The notes: generated by a model not told the origin, from the sequence alone. DNA of 64,000 bases from Alnus glutinosa (GCF_958979055.1 NC_084899.1:2244501-2308500); one strand, 5' to 3'. Positions 28,380 through 40,587 are shown, numbered from the stretch's first letter. Made by a program: numbers and translations.

Positions 28380-29549
28380 ATGCGTGAGAAACTGTTGAGG
28401 AAAGGAATGGTGGCAAGCCACGCAAACCAAAGCGAGACGGCCATGGCCGCCGCCCTTCCCTACGAAATCATAGAGGAAATACTTTCAAGACTGCCTGTCA
28501 AGTCATTGGGTCGGTCCAGGTGCGTTTCAAAGCTATGGCGCTCTCTTATCTCTGACCCCCACTTCATCAAAATGCATCTTAAACAAAGATTAACGCACAA
28601 AGTCTTTATGTCGTTTATCTCTCGGCGTAAGATCCTGTTTTTTGACTACGAAGCCTTGCTCAATGGCGATGATGACGAAAACTCTGCTATTAAGAATCTT
28701 CAATTCCCAGTTGTAATGGGCGCCATTCGTTCTGTTAAGCTTCTGGGTTCTTGTAACGGGTTGTTATGTTTAGGCCTGGGTGAAAGAAACGTCATCGTAT
28801 GGAACCCATGTATAGGAGAGTACAAGAAGCTACAAGAACCCGAGGGCGAGGGAGATGGTTCTTATGGTTTTGGTTATGATTCTTGCAACGATGATTACAA
28901 GCTAGTTAGAGTCTTTCTTGGAAATATTGGATCTGATAAGATGATCAGCGTGGATGTTTTCTCGCTGAAAACAAATTCTTGGAGGAGGGTTTGTTATGGT
29001 GGTCACAGATTTGATCTTCTTGATCGGATGGGGACCTTCTTCAATGGGTCTGTTTATTGGCAAGCAAAACAGGGAGGAGATACAAATGCAATGACGCTGA
29101 TCGTTTCCTTTGATATAGCGGAGGAGAAATTTCGCGAGGTGCCAAAGCCTGATGGGAGATTCGCTACAGGGCCGATGCTGGGTATTCTAGGAGAGTGTCT
29201 TTGCGCGTGTCGTTCTGAATTTGGGAAGGATGTTGAGCTGTGGGCGATGAAGGAAGAGGGAGCCGAGGTGTCTTGGATTAAATTGGCCGACGTTTCGCAG
29301 CGGGCGGAGCCGGAATATATTCGTGACTTTTCAATACCATTATGCTTTGCTAAGAATGGTGAAGCTTTAGTCCTCCAAGGTGGACTGAAAGTGGATGCCT
29401 ACAATTTGAAGCAAAACCATTGTAGGAGGATATTCATTTCCCCTTACTACCATTGTGAATTTGATGGGGTTTTGTATCTGGAGAGTCTTGTTTCGCCAAA
29501 TGCTTATGATGCTGATCATGAATCAATTCCAAGAATTGGGGGGCAATGA
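28380..29549 (+). CDS. F-box protein with F-box-associated (FBA/CPR1-like) domain, 389 aa, single exon
   Basis: An F-box spans about residues 24-65 (LPYEIIEEILSRLPVKSLGR, then CVSKLWRSLISDPHF). It is followed by an F-box-associated region (LLGSCNGLLCLG, NVIVWNPCIGEY, GFGYDSCNDDYKLVRV, SLKTNSWRRV, GSVYWQA). Proteins of this type link substrates to the SKP1-CUL1 ubiquitin ligase; the substrate cannot be read from sequence. The ATG at 28380 opens the frame, but the ATG at 28443 (Met22, gccATGGcc context) gives the usual short N-terminus and may be the true start. A good donor (gaaag|gtaag) 31 nt after the stop and an acceptor at about 30410 allow a 3'-UTR intron; that is inference. Confidence 0.9.
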   Translation: MREKLLRKGMVASHANQSETAMAAALPYEIIEEILSRLPVKSLGRSRCVSKLWRSLISDPHFIKMHLKQRLTHKVFMSFISRRKILFFDYEALLNGDDDENSAIKNLQFPVVMGAIRSVKLLGSCNGLLCLGLGERNVIVWNPCIGEYKKLQEPEGEGDGSYGFGYDSCNDDYKLVRVFLGNIGSDKMISVDVFSLKTNSWRRVCYGGHRFDLLDRMGTFFNGSVYWQAKQGGDTNAMTLIVSFDIAEEKFREVPKPDGRFATGPMLGILGECLCACRSEFGKDVELWAMKEEGAEVSWIKLADVSQRAEPEYIRDFSIPLCFAKNGEALVLQGGLKVDAYNLKQNHCRRIFISPYYHCEFDGVLYLESLVSPNAYDADHESIPRIGGQ

Positions 29550-30410
29550 TCAAGAAAAGGTTGAGGAAGTGGAAGAAAGGTAAGATTTTATATAGTGTTT
29601 TATTTTCATTTTCCTTAATTCCATTCAAATTCCAGACTCTGTTATTTCTGATTTTTTTTTCTCCTAATGTGTGGTGCGTGATTAAATTTTTAAGTGTCTT
29701 CCTATAAACTGTTTTTACTTTATATTAGTTCTTGCATTGAATGTAACACTCTAGAGACAACCACATTATATAACTTTAGAGACAACCACACTATATAATA
29801 TATGGTTTGGGTCTTTTAGGTGTATTAAGATGAAACTCTAGTTCTACTTGAGAAAAAGAAAAAAGAAAAAAAAGGTACCCTAATTTTTGGATTCAATGTG
29901 ATTTCCCCCAAGCACATGGATTCTTCACTTGGCATTAGATGAGTTTAACTAGGATTTTCAAGCACATTGCCTTTTTTTTATTTATTATGCTTTTGTTCTC
30001 ATGCTCATTTAGACTAAGAATCTTGATCTTTCAAACAAAAGGAAGATTGATCTGATGATTGTTACGTGAATTACTTTACTTCATTTTGAAGAGAAGTGCT
30101 TGTACAAAGATCATACTTATCCATTGATAATGTAATAAAGATCAGAAAGATGCTGCGTGGAGCTTTCTTCTCTTTTTATTTGTTGTAAAAGAGGAAAAAG
30201 GAATGCAGGAAATGTTAGGCAATCTCTAGGCAGCTTTATGGGTTATAAAAGTTAATATGCCCTTTCATGTAGGCTATTGAGATAATGAACTATGTCTCCC
30301 TTATGCTGTTTCATGTTTTTGGTTCATTCTGGAAGGAATCAGTCTCAAGTCTAAAATATTAACTTCTTTTCATTATTAATTTTTTGTTTTAAATTTTCTT
30401 TTGGATACAG
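29550..30410. other. Downstream region of the F-box gene
   Basis: AT-rich, with a short direct repeat at 29752-29800 ('agagacaaccaca' twice). It is bounded by a plausible splice donor at 29580 and an acceptor-like 'ggatacag' at 30402-30410, so it may be a 3'-UTR intron. No coding sequence is seen. Confidence 0.4.
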
Positions 30411-30443
30411 GAGGGAGAGGTTTGACATCGGTTAGCACTTTAG

Positions 30444-30513
30444 CAGTGCTTGCAAGAAAGATGATGACGAAAATGCATAGGAAGAGTTCTACCCTCTTGT
30501 TGCTAAAATTCCA
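30444..30513 (+). pseudogene. Degenerate eL31 exon-2 fragment
   Basis: This stretch aligns with the part of eL31 exon 2 encoding [19 protein letters not shown]. Within 'gatgacgaaaatgca..gaagagttctaccctcttgt' about five in six bases agree. The frame reads DDENA-stop-EEFYPLVA, with an in-frame stop and small deletions. It lies about 4.5 kb downstream of the intact eL31 gene on the same strand. No upstream or downstream eL31 sequence is recognisable around it. Confidence 0.6.
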
Positions 30514-30972
30514 ATGAGTGATTGTAGAGATTTCAGCACCCTTGAAGAATCATTCTCTGTTTGAAGAAAACCTGCCCTTTCATAGGCTGGATAAAGATTA
30601 CATGGGTTTTGGCTATAGTGTTGAGTGGGTAGTTCTTTTAGATACCTGGCTTCTTAAATCTTTTGATTGCCGACTTTGGTACTTTTATTTGGTTGTAGTT
30701 GAAACCAATTCTAATGCTAAAGTTTATCATTTCACATGATTTGTTGAAGAAGAAAAAAAGACCAAATCTTTACATCTAATTAATCAATACTGTATTTGCT
30801 TGAGAGTACTAAATTGGGGTTTGTTGCTTTATTCAGAATTTTGTACATCCACATCAAAAGCTTAATTAAGTACTTGATAATAAATATCACCTCACTGGAG
30901 CCTTATCCTTCGTCTTTTCCCGTGTCTTTGGAAATGTAGCTCAAACTCCACTACAGCAACTGCAATTCCCTT

Positions 30973-33777
30973 TCAAATGGCTTTATAAGAATACATGTAG
31001 CCTCGAAGCTTTCTTATTTCTTCTGATGACTCCCACAGTAGATAATCCACATACAGGCACATTCCAGCTCCACTGCAATTCCCAAGCATGTATGTGTATT
31101 TCTCAGTGAACATATTGTTACACACAAATGCAGAGACAAATAAGCTATAACATACCCAACAGGCCCAAATGGAAGCCAGATAACATCCCACCGGAACTTT
31201 GGCAATCTACACCCAAGGAAGTATCGGATAAGTATACAGATGATACAACTTAACATGTTAGAACATAGAGCAGGATATCAATACTAAAACACACTTCACC
31301 AAAAAAAAAAAACATTTTACTAGGCCAAGAACCTAAAGCCAAACCGTGTTGGAACACAATTTCTGTAGCTCAATGCACAAAAATTGAACAGTAAAGAGTG
31401 AAACACGATTTAATTAAATGAAGATTGAAAGAATCTTTGATTGAAGAAGGAAAAAGAAAAAAAGAGAAAAAGCATTGGATGGCAATGAAGCAAAAGGAAT
31501 GAGGGAGGACAGAAACCTAGAAATTTTACATCAACAGATGCGCAGTGCAAAATATTCTCTTGTTTGCGTTTTTGAAATGGAAGTATTGAAAATTGGTTGT
31601 AGGAATAGAAAATGCCCCAAGAGAGAATATGTACGAAATTTGACATACCTCAACATGTAATATAACCAGAAAACTGCAACTATAATGCCAGCAAAGCACG
31701 AGTACCACATCCATTGCCTGTGATACTTCGAGTTAAGAAGTAGCCCTATGATGGCCAATGAGCATGCTAAAACAGCTAGCCAATCTGTTCAAATTTAAAA
31801 TCAGGAGTTATATCTGAAAAGAATTTAACACCAATTGCATAAAACATAACATCAGTCACAATATCTGATGCCAAATTTCCAGATTAAAGTCAAATGATGT
31901 GTTGAGGAACACAGAAAAAACTGTTGCCTGGCCACACTTGAAACTAGTCCAAACGCGACATCTCATGAAACAATGAATTTGATTGATAACCATGACTAGG
32001 TAAGGTATTAAAAGAGCCATATATGCAAGGGCCAAAAATAAACACTAATTACGAAAAACTAGTTGAACACTTGATATTAAGGCTCTCCCACAATAAATGA
32101 AATACAATCAGCAAAAACAAAAGCTAAAAGATGGTGATAAGCACAGAAATGAACCTGCAGATATAATCATCCACGAGTCCACCTCCTCCATGAAGTAAGC
32201 ATGATACCTCTGTTCATCAAAGAACAACAGGTTAAAGTTAATTGAACAAACACCAATTTTAAAAGCAAAAAGTCATGAGATGCAATATGCAATCATATAG
32301 CCGCTAGTTTGAACTTCGTAGTATTCAGAAATCTCTGGAATGCCAAAAACAAACAAACAAGTTCCATATATCTACAAAATTTGATATAATAGTGTAATAC
32401 ATAGCATTTCCAACACCCTTTAGGGCTGTTCAATTACCCGAGCCACCAACATGACCTGAGGGGTTCAGACCTCACCAGTTGGCTCGAAGGTCAGAACCCT
32501 TTCTTTTTTATTTCCAACTGAAGTTGGGTTAGAAGTCGGAACCGAACCGAACCCAACGATTGTTTTACTTCAAAATGGTGGCCACCAACCTCTAAGCCGA
32601 TGTTGTTGGTGTCGGCTTGACTCAGCAACTCCTAGGGCGTGGGTCGCCTTGGAAGGCACATCTATCTTCTAACTTCCGCCGGGTCGGAAGTTGGAGGGTG
32701 AATACTTCCAACCCAACTGGATTGGTACCCACACCTAACACCCTTATTAGACCATGTTCCTAGATTAACAAATTTTATTGTCACAAATTTTGTAAAATCT
32801 ACCATTTATGACAACATAACCAACAGCTTTTGTATGATCCTAAAAAATGTAACCATTATCAATAGTATATTTGTGATACCCCGAATTGTAAATGTTACAT
32901 CCCACATTGGTTGGATGGACTGTGAAAACACATGTACAAAATGATTCTAGTGAACGCCAATTATAACTTTATTAGTCTAGCACAATGGCTAGTGCTTTCC
33001 CTGGACCATTATATATATAGAGAGAGAGAGGGGGGGGGGGGGGGGGGGGGGGCAGAGAGAGAGAAGAGAAATATGCTAGATACTATAATTCTATCTAACA
33101 ATGCTTACATGGCACTCTTAACCGACCATTAGATTTTTTATTTTATTTTACTTAACAAAGATTAATTCAAGGGTTAGTTGTGAGTGTCACGTCAGCCTTG
33201 TTAGATGAATATTGGATAGAATTATAGTCTCTAGCATTACTGGTATATATATAAAATATGAATAATGCCTGAGGTCATAAAATAAGACTAATGAACTGAT
33301 GGTTGAATTTTAAGAACTCCACCATTGAGTTACCCTAAGCCAAAAAGCTTGGAATAGCATAATGAAGGATTCCGTACCAGTTCCCATGGAGATGAAGCCT
33401 GCTGGAAGATGGAGTACAAAAGAAATACCACAAAACAAAAGAGAATTGCTGCGAACAGACTCTACCAAAAAAACACAAACCAAAACAAAAAGAGTAAATT
33501 GGATTTCATTATTCGGCTAAAAATAAATCAAGTAAAGAACAGAAAGTTAAACATTAAGTGGAGGCCCATTTTTGTTTTTTGAGAAACCATATAAAATACC
33601 CTCCATAGACGACTCTGTTGAGCTTGAGTCTTTTCTAACGATCGAATCAACTCCTCCTGTTCTGCAAATATATACGCTAAACAATTAAAAGCTTCCAGCA
33701 AGCGATAACCTCCACATTCAAAAATTGAATTTCTTTTCTCTACCCACAATTTCTCCGCCCCCAACGCAGATTTACAC

Positions 33778-33864
<87 letters not shown>

Positions 33865-33956
33865 TGGGTGTCCATGGGACGAGAATCGTCGAGTGTAGGG
33901 AGAGAGAAGTTGTCGTCGTGATGAGATTTACGCCATTTTCTGGTCAGCTTATTCAT
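30973..33956 (-). CDS. Four-TM membrane protein of unknown function (7 exons, 193 aa)
   Basis: Exons in transcript order are 33956-33863, 33661-33600, 33461-33378, 32209-32155, 31784-31649, 31206-31156 and 31072-30973. The 582-nt CDS closes in frame. A short helix (EQEELIRSLEKTQAQQSRLW, residues 32-51) precedes TM1 (about 54-70, FAAILFCFVVFLLYSIF), TM2 (about 100-115, WLAVLACSLAIIGLLL), TM3 (about 123-141) and a last hydrophobic stretch (about 151-170, PFGPVGGAGMCLYVDYLL). The tail is SEEIRKLRGYMYSYKAI. It looks like a conserved plant gene I cannot name. Met29 could be the real start, since it directly precedes the conserved helix. The intron-1 donor sits at the edge of a large microsatellite. 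Confidence 0.8.
32420..32745. mobile_element. GC-richer degenerate repeat in an intron of the membrane-protein gene
   Basis: It starts 'agggctgttcaattaccc' and ends 'ggtacccacacctaacaccc', inside the intron between exons 3 and 4. Motifs such as 'tcggaaccgaaccgaaccca' and 'gtcggaagttgg' recur. The style is that of short non-autonomous DNA elements; ends and family are unproven. Confidence 0.4.
33777..33862. repeat. Compound (TA)n-(GA)n microsatellite abutting a splice donor
   Basis: About 23 TA units (33780-33826) run into about 15 GA units (33831-33860). On the transcribed strand the donor of exon 1 (AAG|GTCTCTCT, exon end 33863) is directly followed by the (CT)n tract. Confidence 0.9.
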
Positions 33957-34928
33957 CGTCACGACTCACAATTAACTCCCTCTGACCTCTTACTTTTCTT
34001 TGCACCGAACGAAACTGAGAGGTGTTCGGGATGGCATTCTAAAATGTTGTACATATACGGAGATTCTAAACGACGACATGGTCCTACTGCGTTACCACAC
34101 GTGCTAGTTTTGCGCAATACAAAAATCGACTGCCGTTTTGGAGTACAGAAGATGTGCTATCGGTACACTTTACACACCGGCTAACATGCCATATTTTTAA
34201 GCGGGTTATATATATTTTTAATTTGTTTATAAACTATTTAAAATACGTTATATCGACCGATGTATAATAAGTATAATAAATAGGTATAAAGAATAAAATT
34301 ATTCAAAAAATTATAGTGATCGTCTTTTTGATTTAGTAAATTTCAAACAATTTAAGAAATTATAACTTTACAGTTAATGAAAACACGATATTTAAAAACA
34401 CAATCAGCGTTCTTGATGCACACAAACATAGTTCAACTTTTATAATTGTGCATTTTTTTAAATGCATTCTTTACTTGCCGCATAAAAACTTGAATTTTTA
34501 CACGTTTTTAAATCGTTATTTTTTTGAGACGTACTTTTAAATGGAACAATATCTACAATTTAGCTTAAAAAATACTTGTTTGGCCTGCAAAATAATTAGG
34601 CAAACACACTCTCAATCATATTAGGCAGCGCTTACATTCCATTACTCATGAAAGCGTCTAAATCCCTTCAATTCGGTGTCCAAAGAGTAGAAAACCATCT
34701 TGATAACCACGAAATGATAGCACAAGACTCAATTTTACCAATTGGTAATTGGTTTTATGTTTACCTTCGACTTCGGGGCTCAAGCGTGTAATCGCTAAAA
34801 ATGAATTTCATACTTTTCAATCACATGCTAATACGTGTCAACAAGTTAAATAAAAATAATAATAAAAAATAAAATGTCTGTCTTCTATTTTTCTTTTCAG
34901 TTTCTTATAAAAAGAGAATGTACAATAA
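33957..34928. other. Intergenic spacer
   Basis: It contains the upstream region of the membrane-protein gene (33957-34190, GC-moderate) and then AT-rich DNA. No gene is supported. The spacer ends in the TAA target site of the next MITE. Confidence 0.45.
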
Positions 34929-35474
34929 TGCTCCGTTTGTTTCGGCGTAAAATGATTTTCTAGAAAATTATTTCGACATTTTCAAGTGTTTGGTGGGGGC
35001 AAAAATAATAGTCAACCGAAAAATGATTTCTGTTTGACCAAAAATGCTTAGTAAAGCGTAAATCGTTTTCCGAAAACGCCAGATGCGGTCGATCTATTTT
35101 AAACGACACAGTCGACCTTCACGTTCAAGCAGCCGACCACCATCGAAATATTGCCGGTATCGGAATCCGACAACATCCGGTTAATGTCGCCCGAATCTGG
35201 AGACGAAATTCGACCACCTTTGCCGGAATCCGATCAGTCCAGATCCGGCCTCTCTGGCCGGAATCCGCCCACTTTCGCCGGAATCAAATAAAAATGGTCA
35301 GAATCTTGTTGGTCAGTGACCGAATCTCATCATCGACGATTTTTATATTATTTTATATTAATATTTATATGTTTTGAATAAAAATTAATTTTTATAGGTT
35401 AAAATGATTGAATGAAAATATGAAAAATATTTATGATTTTTTGTATGCTATTTTATGTCGAAACAAACGGAGCA
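34929..35474. mobile_element. PIF/Harbinger-like MITE (TAA target-site duplication)
   Basis: The ends are inverted copies: 'tgctccgtttgtttcggcgt' at the left and 'gtcgaaacaaacggagca' at the right. The element is bounded by 'taa' on both sides (34926-34928, 35475-35477). The interior at 35080-35290 contains degenerate 'gccggaatccg' units. Related copies occur at 49256-49927, at 51480-51915 (partial) and near 61480-61565 (right end). Confidence 0.8.
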
Positions 35475-35905
35475 TAAAATCATATGGCATAAATATGCCT
35501 GTAACAATTGGGCAGACATCAACAGCACATCTATCACAAATACAAGAAAAAGAAAAAATAAAATAGTACGACAGATCAACAAAGCATAGAAGAACAGCAC
35601 AAGAAATGGGAACATGGAAAGTTTAGGCTTATGCAAGGAAGAAAGCCATAACAATAACTTACGGACATAGCAGAACAACTTATATTGGATTATAGATGCA
35701 AATTACTAAGCTAAATGGATTTGGATCAAGCGCTGTAAAGAAAAAAATTACAAGAGATTTCCTATAGTTTTCTTAACTGTCTAGATTTAATTTTAAGTTT
35801 ACTAAAAGAGGGTATAATTAAATCTGGACCATTAAAAAAACGACAAAAGATCTCCTGCAGTTTCTTTTACAGCATCTAAATCAATTTGCAGCAACAGAGT
35901 CCAAC

Positions 35906-38900
35906 TCAAAGATCTGCTCTCCCGGGATATCTAGGGAAAGGAATAACGTCTCTGATGTTCTCAATGCCGGTGGCGAAAAGAAGCATGCGTTCAAACCCAA
36001 GACCAAAACCACTATGTTTTACCGTCCCAAAGCGCCGCAGGTCAAGGTACCACTCATATGGCTCAAGAGGCAGCCCCATGTCTAGTATTCTGCAACAAAA
36101 GAAATGCATCCCATTAAGATTGCCTTCCTCAATTCAAATTTACAGATTCGAAAAAATTTAGCAAGCACAAAAAGTTCTCAGACCTTTGCTGAATAACCTC
36201 CAAACGCTCCTCCCTCTGGCTTCCCCCAATCAACTCCCCTACCTGAAATATAAGACAAATATCAATTTGTTCATATTCAAAGAAGTGAAAACTGAAATCA
36301 GAACAAGTACATGGAAAGCAAAGAATAAACATGTATAATAAGAAAGCGTACCTTTGGCACGAGCACATCCATAGCAGCCACTGTCTTAGAGTCATCATTG
36401 AGCCTCATGTAGAATGCTTTGATACCTTTTGGGTAGTTATAGACAATAACAGGCTTCTGAAATTTCACCTCTGTCAAGTATCTGCAAAATTAGGAAACCA
36501 AGGGCTTCAGAAACTGCTGCTCAAGTAGAAAGAACTTGAAAACTGTAGTCACATACCTTTCATGTTCAGATGCTAAATCAATGCCCCATTCCACTTTATT
36601 ATCAAACTTCTTGCCACCTTTCACGGCCTCTTCTAGAAGTTCCACAGCCTCAGTATACGAAACACGCTCAAAAGGGGTGGAAGCAACCATTCTTAGACGA
36701 TCGATGCAAGTCTTATCAAACTTATCAGCCATAAATTCCATATCGTCAAGGCAGTTGTCAAGTAACCACTGACACATAAATTTCACATATGCCTCTGCAC
36801 AGTTCATATCATCCTACAAAAATAGCACCTTTAAAATTACCTCCATGTGTAATACGTTTCAACATCACATATATGGAGGTGCACCACAAATAGATTAAAG
36901 CCATTTCAAATACTGTTTCCAGGATATTAATTATTTTTTTTTATAATATTTCCAGGATATTGAATTTTAACGTAGGAGTTCGCATCTTAATCCCCAGATT
37001 TTACAATTAACACTGAAACAGAACAATGGATGACCATAGGGGATTTAAAATGACGCATTGGAACAAGTCCCATTATCATGGAATTCCAATGCTTGGACGA
37101 AGATATTGTCATGGTTGATGTAATTGCAACAACTATTTTATTAAATTAGTAAAGGGAACTGGCCACACCAGGATTTTCCAGAAATACAAACACCTATTCA
37201 CATATTCATCAACAGCATTCAATGAAACTCAAAAAGCTTTTGATCAGCCTTCACAAAAACCAGAAATATTAATGAGCTTACTAGATGTAAGTTTCACATA
37301 CCTTGAGTTCTGCAAAAGCTATTTCAGGCTCAACCATCCAGAACTCAGCCAAATGCCTTGAAGTGTGAGAGTTTTCAGCTCTAAAAGTGGGCCCAAATGT
37401 ATAGACACTACTAAGACAACATGCGTAAGATTCAACTTGTAATTGGCCAGAGACAGTCAAAAATGCTTGGCGGGCAAAGAAATCTTGTGTGTAGTCAATC
37501 TTCCCATCCTTTTGGGGAATACCAGGTTTCAGCTTTGATCTCTCCTCCAGTTTTGCTAGATTCTCTTTTGCTTTCTTTAGTTCAGCTACAGAAGCATTGA
37601 TCTCCACTTTGCCCGCTTTGGCAGATTTCAGTTGAGCAACAATGTCTCCTTTCTCCTTGACAAGAAGTTGAGCAGCTTCTATATCAGCTGCCGATGGAGG
37701 AGGATTCTTGATCAACTCCTTCTCCAACTTATCAGCTTCACTAATCAAAGTTGTAACTTGAAACATTTCACCAGCACCCTCACAATCGCTAGTGGTGACA
37801 ATCGGAGTGTGAACATAAAGAAATCCGTGCTTGTAAAAGAATGTATGCGTTGCATATGCAAGGGCATTTCTGATTCGAGCAACTGCAGATATCTGTAACC
37901 ATAGCATACTACTTTAGAGAACCACAAGAGGGTTAAAAAATAAAGCAGAATACCATTTGCACAAGGATTCTATAAATACATCAGAACTCAATCAGCAAAA
38001 AATCATCACATGATTTCCATGACTCTTAAAGAGAAATGAATAAGCAGTTAATTTACATCAGAATCCCATCAAACATGCGATCCAAGATTTGATTCTATTA
38101 CCTTGTATCTGGTAGCAAACTCAAAATTGGTACAAAAAACCACATCCCATTTCTGCAAAGCACATTTTTAGTGCCTATACTTGTCAAAAAGTTCAACTAG
38201 TTGATTGCCCAGATCTTTTGGCATGTAAGGAGTGAATCAATAAGAAATAATCACAAACACAATGCCACAGAAAATCATTTCGGAAAAAATGAGCAAACAC
38301 CAGCCTTAAAATCAATAAACTCAAGCAATATACACAGAAACTAAAACCTATTATAAGTGAATAGATTAAAAGAAAGAAAAAATGAATAAATTTTCCTTTC
38401 ATACACTATTCCAGAAATTCGCCAATTACAACATCCTATTCTAATCGCAAAAGTTCTCTACCAAAACCCAATAACTTGATAACTAATAAAAAATAAACGA
38501 AAATACATATCTTTGATAAGAAAAACGAAAGCATTTGCGTAAATAAGCAAATCAAACACACACACACATTAGCACCTGAACTCACCGTGTTGGTTCTCGG
38601 CCGAAGGTGCACGACATCTCTGAGAAACTCGAGCGTGAGCCTGGTCTTCGGCAACGGGTACTTGGCCGGGTCAACCGGCCCAACATGGACTACCTTCTCG
38701 CCCCGGAGCTCCACCTTCTGCTTGGTCCCGGCGGGAGGAAGCTTCAGCACGCCGTCAACGACTACGCACGTGCCGGTCGGCACGAGGGGGCTCAGATCCG
38801 CCACGGCCGCGTCCACGATGACCTGCAGGTTCCCCGGGCACGACCCGTCGTTGAGCTCCAGGAACGCGAACGCGTCCTTGTCGGCCTTCCGGCCCGTCTT

Positions 38901-39077
38901 GACCCATCCGCCGACCCGAACCCGGTGCCCCGAGAGCCCCGCGCCGCCGTCGGGCCGGGACACGATGGATCGGATCGGCACTCGGTCGGAAAACTCGGCC
39001 TTTAAGACTTCGGATGATGAAACGTTTAGGGTTGTTGCGGCTAGTTGGCCAGGTAGTGAAGCTGAGTCGTCTGCCAT
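35906..39077 (-). CDS. SYNC1: Asparaginyl-tRNA synthetase, cytosolic (6 exons, 570 aa)
   Basis: Exons in transcript order are 39077-38586, 37892-37302, 36813-36557, 36481-36352, 36242-36184 and 36089-35906. The 1713-nt CDS is in frame. The enzyme charges tRNA-Asn with asparagine. An OB-fold anticodon-binding region spans about residues 45-140 ([20 protein letters not shown]). The class II core follows, with motif 2 at 334-353 ([16 protein letters not shown]) and motif 3 at 537-556 ([15 protein letters not shown]), ending near [13 protein letters not shown] Lys/Glu-rich insertion at about 215-285, between motifs 1 and 2, matches the WHEP-like insertion known in plant cytosolic AsnRS. The length fits the family, and there is no organelle transit peptide. 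Exon 1 is very GC-rich compared with the rest of the gene. Confidence 0.96.
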
Positions 39078-39151
39078 TGGTTAGCCTTGGCAAATGCTCT
39101 CTCTCCCTCTGTCTGAGTCTGTGGCTTTTGGCTAACGGTGTGTTAGCCGAA

Positions 39152-39160
39152 AAACCCTAA
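39152..39160 (-). promoter_or_regulatory. Telo-box upstream of the AsnRS gene
   Basis: 'aaaccctaa' lies 75 bp upstream of the AsnRS start codon, next to a CT-rich leader (39093-39120). Telo-boxes are typical of plant translation-machinery promoters. Its function here is inferred from position. Confidence 0.5.
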
Positions 39161-40415
39161 CAACGAATTTTATAGGCTGTGTAGAAATGATCCACTGCTT
39201 CTGCTTTTATTGTAGACACGTCCTTATTACGGATAATACTAGTACACGTGTCAGACTGTTAGTGCGAATATGTACGCCGGCAATACGAGATTCCAGAAGC
39301 GGGATTCTAGGCGTTAAGTTTATGCCCAGCCTAGAATCTAAAATTTGACGCTGGCGTGACCAGCACGTCGAATTAGGAAACTTTTCTTTCTTTCTTGTCT
39401 GGGGAATAAATCGATTACATACGTTTGAATATAAAACTTTTTCCAATTAAGCTTTTTTTTAAAAAAATAAAAATAAAACACACAAAATACTCAAAATTAT
39501 TTTTAATTCCACGTTAAAACACCTTTTTCAAACACAATGCAAAAAATATTAACAAATATAACTTATTTTCAGAGTATTAAATTTTTATAATAAATAATGA
39601 TTTAACATAATATTAAAGCAGAAGTTCTAAATTCAAACCTTATCTCTTTCATTTATTTCAAATTTTAATTAAATATTACACGCATTGGGTATCACCTATT
39701 AAAAAAAAAATTGAGCTCATGCGTGAGAATGAGTGTTAAAATATGCTTAAATGATTAAATTTACATTTTTCAATGAACTTAATTTTTTTAAAAAAGTAGT
39801 GATTTAACACTTTTGATTTAACGTACAAATTTTCATCCTAGATTTATCTCTATTGATAAGTTATATATTTTCTACAGTTTGAGATTTAAATTTCTTTAGT
39901 AAGTGGTATATTTTTTACATTGTTTTCCTAAATAACCTAATACTTGTAAGAGATATCTAAGTGTTTAGGATTTTATTCATATTTTAATATACATGCGGAT
40001 TTTGCGTGAATCTCACAGATTTAATAATTAATTTTTAAAATGAGAGATCGGAGAATGATCCAAATAAATAGTTGGTTATTTATACATATACGGTAATTTA
40101 TATATATGCACAAATTAATTATTAGTCTATGGATGCTGATTTGAGTTTTATATTTAAGTAATGTTACATGCAATACTCATATTTCCTTTTATTATCTCAA
40201 ATGATTATTATTATTAGATTTTAATCAATATGTAATTTTAAAAACCGTATCACATTTAAGGGTAAAATGTGATATAAATATTGCATATAAAATTTATCCT
40301 TATATTTTTATTTTTTTAATATACTCTATAATCCGTCATTTTGAATCCACTTTTTTAGTAGATTTTGTTGAATCCACTTTAGATTTATAAAAGTCATCTC
40401 AATTTTTTTTAACAA
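39161..40415. other. AT-rich intergenic DNA
   Basis: Nothing gene-like is seen. Many short homopolymer runs and no long open frames occur after the AsnRS promoter. Confidence 0.5.
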
Positions 40416-40587
40416 GAGAAATGATCCCTACACTCATTTCTCACAACAGCCCTACAACAAGCTGACGTAGCTGGTAATATTTTATTATTTTCTTTGTTTT
40501 CTTTTTGTAAAAAAATAATAAAATATTATCAGCCACATCAGCTTGTTGTGGGGCTGTTGTGAGAAATGAGTGTAGGGATCATTTCTC
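40416..40587. mobile_element. 172-bp palindromic MITE with perfect 9-bp target duplication
   Basis: The left arm starts 'gagaaatgatccctacactc' and the right arm ends with its exact complement 'gagtgtagggatcatttctc'. The arms extend for about 75 bp to a short T/A-rich centre. The element is flanked on both sides by 'ttttaacaa' (40407-40415 and 40588-40596). A 9-bp duplication is typical of Mutator-like elements. The high arm identity indicates a young insertion. Confidence 0.9.

Noticed and set aside
33528..33962. Single-frame protein with a Ser-Leu and Tyr-Ile repeat run
   Set aside because: This is intron read-through across the CT/TA microsatellite. The spliced model removes it and joins conserved residues.
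38587..39084. Long plus-strand frames opposite AsnRS exon 1
   Set aside because: They are antisense shadows of a GC-rich exon, where stops are rare.
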